Assembly: GCA_001940845.1 (NCBI GenBank)
Contig: MSGV01000028.1
Location: 1-49,175 of the forward strand
Direction of reading: 5' to 3'
Source: Christensenellaceae bacterium Phil7
Lineage (GTDB): Bacteria; Bacillota; Clostridia; Christensenellales; CAG-138
Length of the DNA stretch: 49,175 nucleotides
The notes below the pieces were generated by a model, which was given only the letters and a program-made list of their open reading frames with translations, searched no databases and was not told where the DNA came from. The position numbers and the translations under genes are program-made. Of this stretch, positions 7,770 through 15,186 are shown one piece after another; position 1 is the first letter of the stretch, and the number at the start of each line of letters is the position of its first letter.

Positions 7770-8365
7770 ACGCTTCGGATAATCCTTTCGTCGGTTTGTT
7801 CGTCCTGTAGATAGGCATTTCTAAGCTTTTTAACAGCTCTATGATATTTGCTCAACACCGTTGACAATGGCAGATTCATGAACTCTGCAATTTCTCGATG
7901 TTTAAAGCGTGATATCGCATGCAGGGTGACGATCATTCTCTCTTCCTCACCCAGGAGCTCGACCAGGCTTCGGATTGTAAGTATTTCTTCGCGACCTATA
8001 TGCTCATTTGTCTCAAATGAACGCTCCCATTCCTCATCGGTGAGATTGACTGTGCGCTTGCGTTCGCGAAGCCGCTCATAGCAAAGATTCTTTGCTATTG
8101 TCAATATCCATGCCATGGGTTTTCCCTGTGAATTATAGCTGCCGGCACTCATATAAAGCTTTACGAAGCAATCATGAAGGACATCCTCCGCATCCTGCGG
8201 ATGTTTAAGAATGGACATTGCATAGCTGTACACAGCAGTTCTCGTGCCATCATACAGCTTCTCAAATGCGCATTCATCGCCGGAAACAAAATTCATTATG
8301 AGGTTATCAAGCGATTTCTCATCATTATTGACCGTCTCGCTCAGTATCGTCAAAAAAGCAATCAT
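7766..8365 (-). CDS. ECF-type RNA polymerase sigma factor
   Basis: 199 residues from the ATG at 8365, which follows AAAGGGGAAG; an upstream in-frame start at 8425 lies inside a 19-bp palindrome and has no ribosome binding site. Region 2 is recognisable (FEKLYDGTRTAVYSYAMSIL, then PQDAEDVLHDCFVKLY and GKPMAWILTIAKNLCYERLR). Region 4 follows (LLGEEERMIVTLHAISRFKH, then REIAEFMNLPLSTVLSKYHR). Region 3 is absent, as in ECF factors. It is the first gene of a two-gene operon with its membrane anti-sigma factor. Despite the RsgI-like partner, the sigma looks like a general ECF protein rather than SigI, whose domain order differs. Its promoter targets cannot be deduced here. Confidence 0.9.
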   Translation of the reverse strand: MIAFLTILSETVNNDEKSLDNLIMNFVSGDECAFEKLYDGTRTAVYSYAMSILKHPQDAEDVLHDCFVKLYMSAGSYNSQGKPMAWILTIAKNLCYERLRERKRTVNLTDEEWERSFETNEHIGREEILTIRSLVELLGEEERMIVTLHAISRFKHREIAEFMNLPLSTVLSKYHRAVKKLRNAYLQDEQTDERIIRSV

Positions 8366-8403
8366 CGTCTTCCCCTTTCGATAGGTTAACGAAAAATAGT
8401 GGC

Positions 8404-8448
8404 AAATTATTGCACGCAAAATCAAATATATTTTGCGTGCAATAATTT
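8404..8448. repeat. Perfect 19-bp inverted repeat upstream of the sigma gene
   Basis: Arms 8404-8422 and 8430-8448 match without error around a 7-nt spacer. The arms have A/T-rich outer ends and a GCACGC/GCGTGC core. It lies 39-83 nt before the sigma start codon. As RNA it would be a bidirectional terminator or leader hairpin; as DNA a large operator. Confidence 0.8.
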
Positions 8449-8466
8449 TCTAATACTCTATTAAAA

Positions 8467-8515
8467 TAGCGGCATACATAATCAAATTCGAATTATGTAC
8501 ATACATGCTCCGCTA
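8467..8515 (-). terminator. Terminator-like hairpin after the 8539 gene
   Basis: Outer pairs TAGCGG/CCGCTA (8467-8472 with 8510-8515) and an inner 8-bp TACATAAT/ATTATGTA stem with a bulge. On the minus strand it is followed by TTTTAATAG. It starts 24 nt after the stop of the membrane protein gene. Confidence 0.55.
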
Positions 8516-8538
8516 GATTTCAGCCGAAAAATAATATT

Positions 8539-9153
8539 TTAATTGGTCTGATCGAGCTTTGAATAATCCGGTGTATGCGGAGGATCGATATCCGGATCAG
8601 CTTCAACGAGATTGATTTTTGTAATTATCCATTTGCCTGCATATTTCTCCGTTATTACCTCGTAGCGAGCATTGGTCCATTCCGGTGCAGCCTTTGTATT
8701 GCCATCATCATATGGCGAAGCAATTATCTGGGTAACCGTCTCACGAACTACAAATACTGCCTTTTTTGACCATGGATAAACGCTCATTTTCTCAACATCA
8801 ATGCTGTAATTATAGCTTTCAACATGGTATGCGTCATATTTATCCGCAAACAGATCAGTATCCATATTCAATTCGCTATCAGAAAAATAATCATTGAGCA
8901 TCGATAAGCTGCCATCGTTGAGTATGCAGTCCGCACGCAATGCCATTCCCTCCGTCACAATGATATAGTTATTGCTGATATAGAGCGCTTCCATGAATGC
9001 AGCATAGCATAAAAGCACAACCACAGCGATTATTATTACTGTGCGAAGGATGTACCAAATGCCGCGCCTCGTGCGCCCAAACTGATCTGCCCTGTTTCTC
9101 TGCTTCTCCTGTTCCGTCAGCACAGCTCTATTTTTCACCTTATCAGTATTCAT
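8539..9153 (-). CDS. Membrane-anchored protein of unknown function
   Basis: 204 residues from the ATG at 9153, chosen because AAAGGA lies 8 nt upstream; the ATG at 9171 lacks a site. A charged cytoplasmic head (about 30 residues, rich in Arg, Lys and Gln) leads to one hydrophobic helix (IWYILRTVIIIAVVVLLCYAAF). About 150 extracellular residues follow, with many Asp/Tyr and a PPHTPDY tail. The outer part has the alternating pattern of an NTF2-like or DUF-type fold (WIITKINLVEAD near the end), but no family is recognised. It has its own promoter (9190-9218) and terminator, so it is monocistronic, lying upstream of the sigma operon on the same strand. Confidence 0.7.
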   Translation of the reverse strand: MNTDKVKNRAVLTEQEKQRNRADQFGRTRRGIWYILRTVIIIAVVVLLCYAAFMEALYISNNYIIVTEGMALRADCILNDGSLSMLNDYFSDSELNMDTDLFADKYDAYHVESYNYSIDVEKMSVYPWSKKAVFVVRETVTQIIASPYDDGNTKAAPEWTNARYEVITEKYAGKWIITKINLVEADPDIDPPHTPDYSKLDQTN

Positions 9154-9189
9154 TTCGCATTCCTTTCGCATGGGTTAAATTCCTTATTG

Positions 9190-9218
9190 AGTATAGCATT
9201 TTTTTCTTCGAAATGCAA
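9190..9218 (-). promoter_or_regulatory. Promoter for the 8539-9153 gene
   Basis: On the minus strand TTGCAT (9218-9213), 17 bp, TATACT (9195-9190), about 40 nt before the start codon. Confidence 0.65.
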
Positions 9219-9255
9219 GAGTGCCGGGAACATCGGTACTTCAAGGACAAAATTT

Positions 9256-9284
9256 TGCCGCCGAGTCCATTGAACCCGACGGCA
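9256..9284 (-). terminator. Terminator of the glycosyltransferase/acyltransferase operon
   Basis: Stem TGCCG.CG with CG.CGGCA (9256-9284) followed on the minus strand by AAATTTTGT. It begins 24 nt after the acyltransferase stop. Confidence 0.65.
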
Positions 9285-9308
9285 GCATAATGAAGAATGA
9301 AATTATTA

Positions 9309-10109
9309 TTATTCCTTTTCCCTCTTAACATATTTAACATATGCATAAGTGGAATATTTTTTACAGGTCTCATCCAGAAATTCGTGAACCCCACTGCAAA
9401 GCTTTTCACTGGCTTCACGCGGTCCGAGTTCCTTATCAGGATAGAACGGCTCGCTTATATAGAGCGTCCTTTTTGGCTTCTTGATGAAACCGAAAAGCCC
9501 CTTTCGCCGCTGATATGTTACGGCAACGGCCAACACCGGTCGATCCCATTTGCATGGATATTTAAACGATGTCGACTTAAAATTTCGCACAAAATTGCAA
9601 TACGGCCAGATATGTGCTTCCGGATAGATCATTATAGACCTGCCCTGATCCAGCCTCGTTTTCAATGCCTTTGTAAAGTTGGGCATTCCGCTCAAGGTTG
9701 TGGGCAATGGTATGCAGCCGATCATCTGTTCGAAGGTTCGCAATCCCTTTATTGATACCGCATCGGGATTGGCAATGACATGTGCCTTATAGGGGAATGA
9801 CACTATCGGTCCAACGAACGCATCCGTAAAATGGGTATGGTTTGCATAGATAAAGAATCCGCCCTTATGCTTCTTTTTCAACCTGCGTATAGCCGAGCGG
9901 TTCTTAATACGAAAGCCGCAAAAACAGAAACAGAAAATATATACAAGTGGAACTGCAATCAGGTAATAGGCGATCCATTCCAATATTCTCCAAAGAATGG
10001 ATTGCGGAGCGAACGGAAAATCCTTCGTCACTTCGCATTGCTTTATGGATGTTTCGGCAAAATCATCGTTGAGCTCGTCATCATAGTAGATCACCTTTGT
10101 ATCAGCCAT
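9309..10109 (-). CDS. PlsC-type 1-acylglycerol-3-phosphate acyltransferase family protein
   Basis: 266 residues from the ATG at 10109. Two hydrophobic stretches (about 38-66 in this numbering) anchor it. The acyltransferase block I motif NHTHFTD gives the catalytic H-x4-D, and block III appears as YPEAHIWPY in place of the usual PEG[TS]. It overlaps the upstream glycosyltransferase by 8 bp, so the two are coupled. The family transfers acyl groups to lysophosphatidate or related glycerolipids. Next to a GT4 glycosyltransferase it may acylate a glycolipid or lysolipid rather than make bulk phosphatidate. The acyltransferase fold is well supported; the acceptor is inferred. Confidence 0.8.
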   Translation of the reverse strand: MADTKVIYYDDELNDDFAETSIKQCEVTKDFPFAPQSILWRILEWIAYYLIAVPLVYIFCFCFCGFRIKNRSAIRRLKKKHKGGFFIYANHTHFTDAFVGPIVSFPYKAHVIANPDAVSIKGLRTFEQMIGCIPLPTTLSGMPNFTKALKTRLDQGRSIMIYPEAHIWPYCNFVRNFKSTSFKYPCKWDRPVLAVAVTYQRRKGLFGFIKKPKRTLYISEPFYPDKELGPREASEKLCSGVHEFLDETCKKYSTYAYVKYVKREKE

Positions 10110-11337
10110 GATTTGCTTCCACTCCTGCAAATTCCGCATCGCTCTGAGCCAATGCCTCCGAATCACAGGATAGATCCATCGTTGCCGCTCTTGCCCTTTC
10201 CTTGGCCTTCTTGCCCGCAGTTTCTATTATCATGCGCTCCATCTCATTCATGCAATGATCGAAATCAAAGCTTTTAGCATATCCGATATAACTTTCGCTG
10301 CATTTTCGCCTTGCCGCAGGATTATCCAGCCACCAATCTATCTTTGCAGCAAGATCTGCGGCATCATTCACCTTGAATAGATTTCTTCTCGTCTGCGCAA
10401 AATATTTTGTTGCACAGCGCGGAGAATCCGCTATCACTGGCACAAGACCGCAGCTTATGGCCTCAAGACATGCTATGGCCTCTATCTCCACCTCGGCAGG
10501 GTGTACATAGAGATCCGAATAGTTGATAACCTTAACCAGCTCTCCTCTTGTGAAGAAGCCGAAAACGGGTTTGTTTGGGAGCACTGCCGACAGCTCCTTA
10601 AGTCTTGCCTCCTGGGGTCCATTGCCTGCAAATATAAGCTGTATCCTATCCCGATATCTCGATCTATTGACCGCATCTATGAGCACAGTATGGCTCTTTT
10701 CCTTGCTGTAACGCCCTGTGAAAAGGATGATGTATTTATCCCTAAACTCCATGGGCTTCGGCTTAGGATTCGGATGAAATATCCTGTTAACTCCATTGGA
10801 AATAACACGGCTAGGAATATTTTTGCCGACCACGCCTTCGAAGACGTCACGGATGAATTCCGTTGGATAATGAATGCAGTCCACATGCCTGTAAACATTA
10901 TGATAAAAGACCTTATAGACCATCTTATTCACAAACTGCGAATTCATCAAAAAGATATGGGTGGTAAAGTTTTCCGCTTGACAATGGAACCCCGCTGTTA
11001 TGGGCAGGCCGCGCTGCTTTGCCATTTTTGCAGCCTTCATACCAAGCATGAATGGCACCATAAGATGCACTGCATCCGCTCCATCCAACGCAGCGGCAAT
11101 GATGCCTTCGTCCGCTTTCGAAAGCGAAACGCCATTCCTTGCAAGATAACCATTCAGTGGACCCAGACTCAACGTAGGGACGATATAAAAATCTTTCTCT
11201 CCACGCCGAAATTCATCGGGACAAACCACCCTTACGGTGTGCCCACGCTCACGCATCGAGCGAACAAGGTTCATAGCGGCAATCGTCGTGCCATTATTTT
11301 CCTTGCCAAGCACATCGCAGATCACGGTGAGAATCAT
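10102..11337 (-). CDS. GT4-family glycosyltransferase, probably making a membrane glycolipid
   Basis: 411 residues with the GT-B layout. The N-terminal half has the glycine-rich start LTVICDVLGKENNGTTIAA and acceptor-side region. The C-terminal half has IILFTGRYSKEKSHTVLIDA, then IFAGNGPQEARLKEL and the donor motif HPAEVEIEAIACLEAISCG near residues 280-300. The last 40 residues are charged and probably disordered. The start is fixed by GCAGGAGGTAAT before the ATG. The head resembles diacylglycerol glucosyl/galactosyl transferases, and the downstream PlsC-type acyltransferase fits a lipid substrate. A consensus promoter drives the pair. Retaining GT4 chemistry is known for the family; the sugar and acceptor are not readable. 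Confidence 0.85.
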   Translation of the reverse strand: MILTVICDVLGKENNGTTIAAMNLVRSMRERGHTVRVVCPDEFRRGEKDFYIVPTLSLGPLNGYLARNGVSLSKADEGIIAAALDGADAVHLMVPFMLGMKAAKMAKQRGLPITAGFHCQAENFTTHIFLMNSQFVNKMVYKVFYHNVYRHVDCIHYPTEFIRDVFEGVVGKNIPSRVISNGVNRIFHPNPKPKPMEFRDKYIILFTGRYSKEKSHTVLIDAVNRSRYRDRIQLIFAGNGPQEARLKELSAVLPNKPVFGFFTRGELVKVINYSDLYVHPAEVEIEAIACLEAISCGLVPVIADSPRCATKYFAQTRRNLFKVNDAADLAAKIDWWLDNPAARRKCSESYIGYAKSFDFDHCMNEMERMIIETAGKKAKERARAATMDLSCDSEALAQSDAEFAGVEANHG

Positions 11338-11421
11338 ATTACCTCCTGCTTATTAAATTTTCCCCCCGCTGCACATGCAGCAATCGTTCCTACAAAGCAT
11401 CTTGCTCTTCGGAACGAAGAA

Positions 11422-11450
11422 ATTATACCCAAAGCACACTATATTGTCAA
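11422..11450 (-). promoter_or_regulatory. Promoter for the glycosyltransferase/acyltransferase operon
   Basis: On the minus strand TTGACA (11450-11445), 17 bp, TATAAT (11427-11422): a perfect consensus. The leader is about 80 nt. Confidence 0.85.
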
Positions 11451-11544
11451 GTCACGCAATTTTTAATCTGTTCCTCTGCAAATAACGCCAAAAATAAGAA
11501 ACGGAGCGAAACGCATTGTTCGCTCCATATAACCTAAATTGATT

Positions 11545-12672
11545 TTAATCTTTTCTAATAAAGTCCGCCGGGAAGATGTAGATATTCTCCATGAAATCGC
11601 TGTCGGGGCAGCGTATTGGCGTTTTCTTCACGTCAAATGAGTCGAAATCGATCTCAAGCATATATCCGTATTCATTCTCCCCTTCGCCCTCAATTACCGG
11701 ATAGTTCCGCATAAAAACATAGCCCTTATCGTTCAGTTCATAGCCAAAATCGACACAGTCTTCTTCCAAACCAAGCTCAGAAAACTTCAGTTTTAGCTCA
11801 TATTCTATGTCCGAACCTGAAAAATCTACCTCGTACACTCCATTATCGCCTACCGCATAGGTCTTATCATCATGTGTAATCAGAGAGGTAAGCTCGTCAT
11901 CCAGTGTAACTGCCGACTTAAGTTCAAAGCTTTCCTTATCGATAGTTACCAAAGTATCCGGATCATAGAACGTATCGGCGATGAGCAGATAATTCTCAGA
12001 ATTTTCAGCTATGGCATGAAAGTTTGAATACTCCGGGTATTCATACTGCACAAAATCACCCTTGCCATCGATATTGCACACTATGATCCACGCTTCTTCA
12101 TGATTATTCGGTTCATCAACATCAATATATTTATGCTGTCCGCCTATCACGACATATTCGCCTTTATCGAACATCGACTCGGCAAATATCTCCAAAGTCG
12201 TATCCTGGAGCACATCACCATCCAGCGACTGCCAGACGAGGAAATTCGTATAAGATGTCTCCGTAAACCCTCCGTTCACGGTGGCAATGACAGAATCACC
12301 TCTCAGCTTCACCGCAGTGATCCCTGTTGCCAAATCATCATCCAAAAAGAGGAAATCTTTTTTGAATTCCGACGAGCCCCTGCTGATTATCAGAGAATTA
12401 TTCCTTCTTTGACCCGAAAATATGATGGTATTTTCGGTGACATCATACTCATTCAGATCTTGATAATTAAGCCTTGTCGCTTCGCCGACCCGGCTGCCTT
12501 CATCATCAATAAAAAAGTATTTGCCCCTTTTGCTCATTATGTCTGAGAATACAATGCAATACTGAGCATCATCAGGAATATCCTCCGCTTTTTTTGAACA
12601 GCCGGCAATCATGACCACGAACAGGCTTACCATTATCGCAATGCAGCATACTGTGTGTTTATATAAACGCAT
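11545..12672 (-). CDS. Lipoprotein of unknown function, probable beta-propeller-like
   Basis: 375 residues from the ATG at 12672, which follows AAGAGAAG; a GTG two codons upstream is too close to the site. A signal peptide ends in the lipobox VMIAGC, so the protein is a surface lipoprotein. The mature part shows repeating blocks of about 45-50 residues with strand-turn-strand patterns, for example NTIIFSGQRRNN, DSVIATVNGGF, EYVVIGGQHKY and KTYAVGDNGVYEV, suggesting a beta-propeller. No enzymatic motif is seen. It has its own promoter (12747-12775) and is not obviously coupled to its neighbours. Function unknown. Confidence 0.75.
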   Translation of the reverse strand: MRLYKHTVCCIAIMVSLFVVMIAGCSKKAEDIPDDAQYCIVFSDIMSKRGKYFFIDDEGSRVGEATRLNYQDLNEYDVTENTIIFSGQRRNNSLIISRGSSEFKKDFLFLDDDLATGITAVKLRGDSVIATVNGGFTETSYTNFLVWQSLDGDVLQDTTLEIFAESMFDKGEYVVIGGQHKYIDVDEPNNHEEAWIIVCNIDGKGDFVQYEYPEYSNFHAIAENSENYLLIADTFYDPDTLVTIDKESFELKSAVTLDDELTSLITHDDKTYAVGDNGVYEVDFSGSDIEYELKLKFSELGLEEDCVDFGYELNDKGYVFMRNYPVIEGEGENEYGYMLEIDFDSFDVKKTPIRCPDSDFMENIYIFPADFIRKD

Positions 12673-12746
12673 TGTCACTTCTCTTATTAAAACTACGCTT
12701 GTAGAACAAATTTGTGTTCAAATTCAGCGGCTTTTTATTTCATAAA

Positions 12747-12775
12747 ATTTTATCATGATTTATTACTCCTGTCAA
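12747..12775 (-). promoter_or_regulatory. Promoter for the 11545-12672 lipoprotein gene
   Basis: On the minus strand TTGACA (12775-12770), 17 bp, TAAAAT (12752-12747). About 75 nt of leader. Confidence 0.75.
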
Positions 12776-12871
12776 CAACGAACACTAGATCAAGCATGAA
12801 GCATATCACGATCTCCTTCTTGTATGCATTGCACACAAATGTCAACGAACCTATGCAATCAAAACTATTAA

Positions 12872-12913
12872 GAACCGTATCTTCATTGCCTTTTGACATA
12901 GAAGGTACGGTTC
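12872..12913 (-). terminator. Terminator of the secreted LPXTG-like protein gene
   Basis: Stem GAACCGTA.CTTC with GAAG.TACGGTTC (12872-12913), followed on the minus strand by TTAATAGTTTT. It begins 27 nt after the stop codon. Confidence 0.7.
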
Positions 12914-12940
12914 CCAATCACTATCAATTCACTTTAGCTT

Positions 12941-13684
12941 TTATTTACCCCTGCGATTTCTGATCACATTTGTACCAACAAGACCCGTTGCTGATACCAG
13001 TGCCGTAATGCCAAGCATAATCAAGCTTGCTCCACCTGTTGCAGGTGGATTCACGGGGGGCTGCACGGGTGCATCCGTGGGCTGTGTAGGCTCATCGGTT
13101 ACGATGGGCTCGTCGGTGATGATGGGTTCATCTGTGATGGGTTCATCGGTCACGGGAACCGTGGGAGTGGGCTCTTCAGGTGCCGAAACATATTCCCAAC
13201 CTGCCCCCTCATATTCCGAACAGAAGGAGTCAACGTCATCTTCGGTAGCATATACATTGATTATCATATCAGGCTGATGCTCATCAGGATTGTATTCCTG
13301 ATCGATGTAGATTTGAACATCCGTGAAGTTATAACCCGTTGTATGTATGGAATCAATGGAACCCGTCCAAGTATACATACCATTTTCTGATACAAGTTCA
13401 TCAAAAAACGTCGGTTCCCACCCGTCGTATGCAGACTGGATGTAACATCTGCCGAGGTCAATCCCCTCCGGTACGCTCACGCTGATGGTAAACGTATCAT
13501 TATTACTGTTGGCAATGTAGTATGCATTTGCTGCATCGTAATAGAGTTCACCCCACACATTAATCTGAACAGCGGGATCATGCACTGCGACAACGAAATC
13601 GGTATCCGCGTCTTCTGCAAACGCAGGCATAGCGATGCAGGACAGCAGCATAAGTGCCAGGATCATTGCGAGTTTTCTTTTCAT
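12941..13684 (-). CDS. Secreted protein with a PATGG (LPXTG-like) cell-wall sorting signal
   Basis: 247 residues. A signal peptide (1-23, ending PAFA) is followed by a folded domain of about 145 residues with many aromatic strands. Next is a low-complexity stalk built from TDEP repeats (about 175-205) and a Pro-rich linker. The C-terminus has the tripartite form of a sortase substrate: NPPATGG, a hydrophobic helix (ASLIMLGITALVSATGLVG) and the charged tail RNRRGK. The motif is P-A-T-G rather than a strict L-P-x-T-G. AGGAGG precedes the ATG. No sortase gene is in the window. Surface anchoring is the likely fate; the ligand is unknown. Confidence 0.8.
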   Translation of the reverse strand: MKRKLAMILALMLLSCIAMPAFAEDADTDFVVAVHDPAVQINVWGELYYDAANAYYIANSNNDTFTISVSVPEGIDLGRCYIQSAYDGWEPTFFDELVSENGMYTWTGSIDSIHTTGYNFTDVQIYIDQEYNPDEHQPDMIINVYATEDDVDSFCSEYEGAGWEYVSAPEEPTPTVPVTDEPITDEPIITDEPIVTDEPTQPTDAPVQPPVNPPATGGASLIMLGITALVSATGLVGTNVIRNRRGK

Positions 13685-13719
13685 TTGAATAACCTCCTGA
13701 TTTTTTGATATATGCCTTA

Positions 13720-13748
13720 ATTCGGTGTATCATAACAATACACCGAAT
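13720..13748 (-). terminator. Hairpin directly after tRNA-Leu
   Basis: A perfect 11-bp stem (13720-13730 with 13738-13748) and a 7-nt loop begin 5 nt after the tRNA 3' end on the minus strand. The sequence after it (TAAGGC) is not T-rich, so it may be a processing or partial termination signal with some readthrough into the secreted protein gene. Confidence 0.5.
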
Positions 13749-13752
13749 ATAA

Positions 13753-13835
13753 TGGTGCGGTTGATGGGACTTGAACCCATACGGTCTCCCATACGCCCCT
13801 CAAACGTACGCGTCTGCCTGTTCCGCCACAACCGC
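13753..13835 (-). tRNA. tRNA-Leu, anticodon GAG
   Basis: On the minus strand the 5' GCGGTTG pairs with the 3' CAACCGC. The D arm, a 5-bp anticodon stem around the loop TTGAGGG (anticodon GAG), an extended variable arm and a TTCAAGT T loop are all present. The 3' CCA is encoded (13755-13753). The long variable arm confirms the leucine class. It reads CUC and CUU codons. Confidence 0.92.
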
Positions 13836-13872
13836 AAATATTTGATCCAGCTATTTCATAACTGCAAGAGTT

Positions 13873-13901
13873 ATTATACAACCAAAGCATTCCGTTGTCA
13901 A
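13873..13901 (-). promoter_or_regulatory. Promoter for tRNA-Leu
   Basis: On the minus strand TTGACA (13901-13896), 17 bp, TATAAT (13878-13873): a perfect consensus about 40 nt before the mature 5' end. Confidence 0.85.
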
Positions 13902-14043
13902 TACTATTTTCAGCTTTTTCACCAATATACTTTCTGTGAATCAACCTGCCAAAGCAAATGCACCCCAACCATTTAATCCGGCGCATTTACTCTGGACATC
14001 CGCTATAGATCGCTGCTATCCATCCTGCCTTCTCTCATAAGCA

Positions 14044-15186
14044 TCATACATCCGCAAATCTGCCAAGAATCTGCCTATATTGCTTATAAAAATCAGTAAA
14101 ACTTCCCTCTTCGATGCTATTCCGGATCTCTCGCATCAAATCATTATAGAAATAAAGATTATGCAGTACGCATAGCCGCATTCCAAGCCGTTCATCCGCT
14201 TTCAGTAAATGCCTTATATATGCGCGTGTATAGCTGCGGCACGCCGGACAACAACAGCCATCATCAATTGGTACCGCATCAAACTTATGCTTTTCCGCAA
14301 GCAAACGCAACTTCCCATTCCATGTAAAGACGTTGCCATGCTGCGCATTCCTGAGCGGCAGCACACAATCGAAGAAATCCACGCCCAGATTTACTGCCTC
14401 TAGTATGTTCAATGGAGTTCCAACGCCCATTAAATATCTTGGCTTCTCTTCCGGCATATAAGGTTCAACCGCATCTATCACCTCATACATCTCATCAGCA
14501 CTCTCGCCAACAGAAAGCCCGCCTATCGCATAGCCATCACAAGGTATATCGCGTATTTCTCGCATGTGACGTATGCGAAGCTCCGGATAAATACCTCCCT
14601 GATTTATACCAAACAGCAGTTGAGATCGATTCAACGCAGTTTGAGCTTTATTCAACCGATCCAATTCTATTCTGCACCTATACAACCATCTAGTCGTTCG
14701 TGCTATCGAACGCTCAACATACTCTCGCGGAGACGGATTAGCGATACATTCATCAAATGCCATTGCGATTGTGGAAGCGAGATTTGATTGAATATTCATG
14801 GACTCCTCTGGGCCCATAAATATCTTCTTCCCATCAATATATGATGCAAAATTCACTCCCTCCTCACAGATTTTCCTTCTATGTGCAAGGGAAAAAACCT
14901 GGAATCCTCCGCTATCAGTCAGAATCGGACGATCCCAATTCATAAACTTACCAAGCCCACCAAGTTCTCTTATCAATTCATCTCCGGGACGAATATGCAA
15001 ATGATAGGTGTTCGAAAGCTCAACTTGACACCCGATTTCCCGCAGGTCATCTGTCGATGCCCCTCCGCGAATCGCTGCCGCTGTTCCAACATTCATAAAT
15101 ACAGGGGTTTCAATTATGCCATGGACTGTTCTCAACCGTCCTCGTCTGGCCCTGCCAATCTTTTTTATAATTTCAAATTCACTCAT
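14044..15186 (-). CDS. tgt: tRNA-guanine (queuine/preQ1) transglycosylase
   Basis: 380 residues, normal length. The enzyme swaps guanine for preQ1 at position 34 of tRNAs with GUN anticodons. Visible landmarks are the N-terminal TPVFMNVGT, the catalytic-pocket LTDSGGFQVFS, GINQGG, and YAIGGLSVGE. The second catalytic aspartate lies in VDFFDCVLP. The zinc site is CCCPACRSYTRAYIRHL with a later LHNL. The usual block P-T-R-N-A-R-[HN]-G reads P-L-R-N-A-Q-H-G here, two substitutions in a tRNA-contact segment. It overlaps mnmM by 8 bp, so both wobble-base modification genes form one unit. No ribosome-independent start ambiguity is seen. Confidence 0.95.
   Translation of the reverse strand: MSEFEIIKKIGRARRGRLRTVHGIIETPVFMNVGTAAAIRGGASTDDLREIGCQVELSNTYHLHIRPGDELIRELGGLGKFMNWDRPILTDSGGFQVFSLAHRRKICEEGVNFASYIDGKKIFMGPEESMNIQSNLASTIAMAFDECIANPSPREYVERSIARTTRWLYRCRIELDRLNKAQTALNRSQLLFGINQGGIYPELRIRHMREIRDIPCDGYAIGGLSVGESADEMYEVIDAVEPYMPEEKPRYLMGVGTPLNILEAVNLGVDFFDCVLPLRNAQHGNVFTWNGKLRLLAEKHKFDAVPIDDGCCCPACRSYTRAYIRHLLKADERLGMRLCVLHNLYFYNDLMREIRNSIEEGSFTDFYKQYRQILGRFADV

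Noticed and set aside
10501-11466. A 321-codon open frame opposite the GT4 glycosyltransferase
   Set aside because: No start signals and no family features; the opposite strand has strong motifs, ribosome binding site and promoter.
13070-13165. Short repeats containing TCATCGGT-type units
   Set aside because: They encode the TDEP stalk of the sortase-type protein and are explained by protein repeats.
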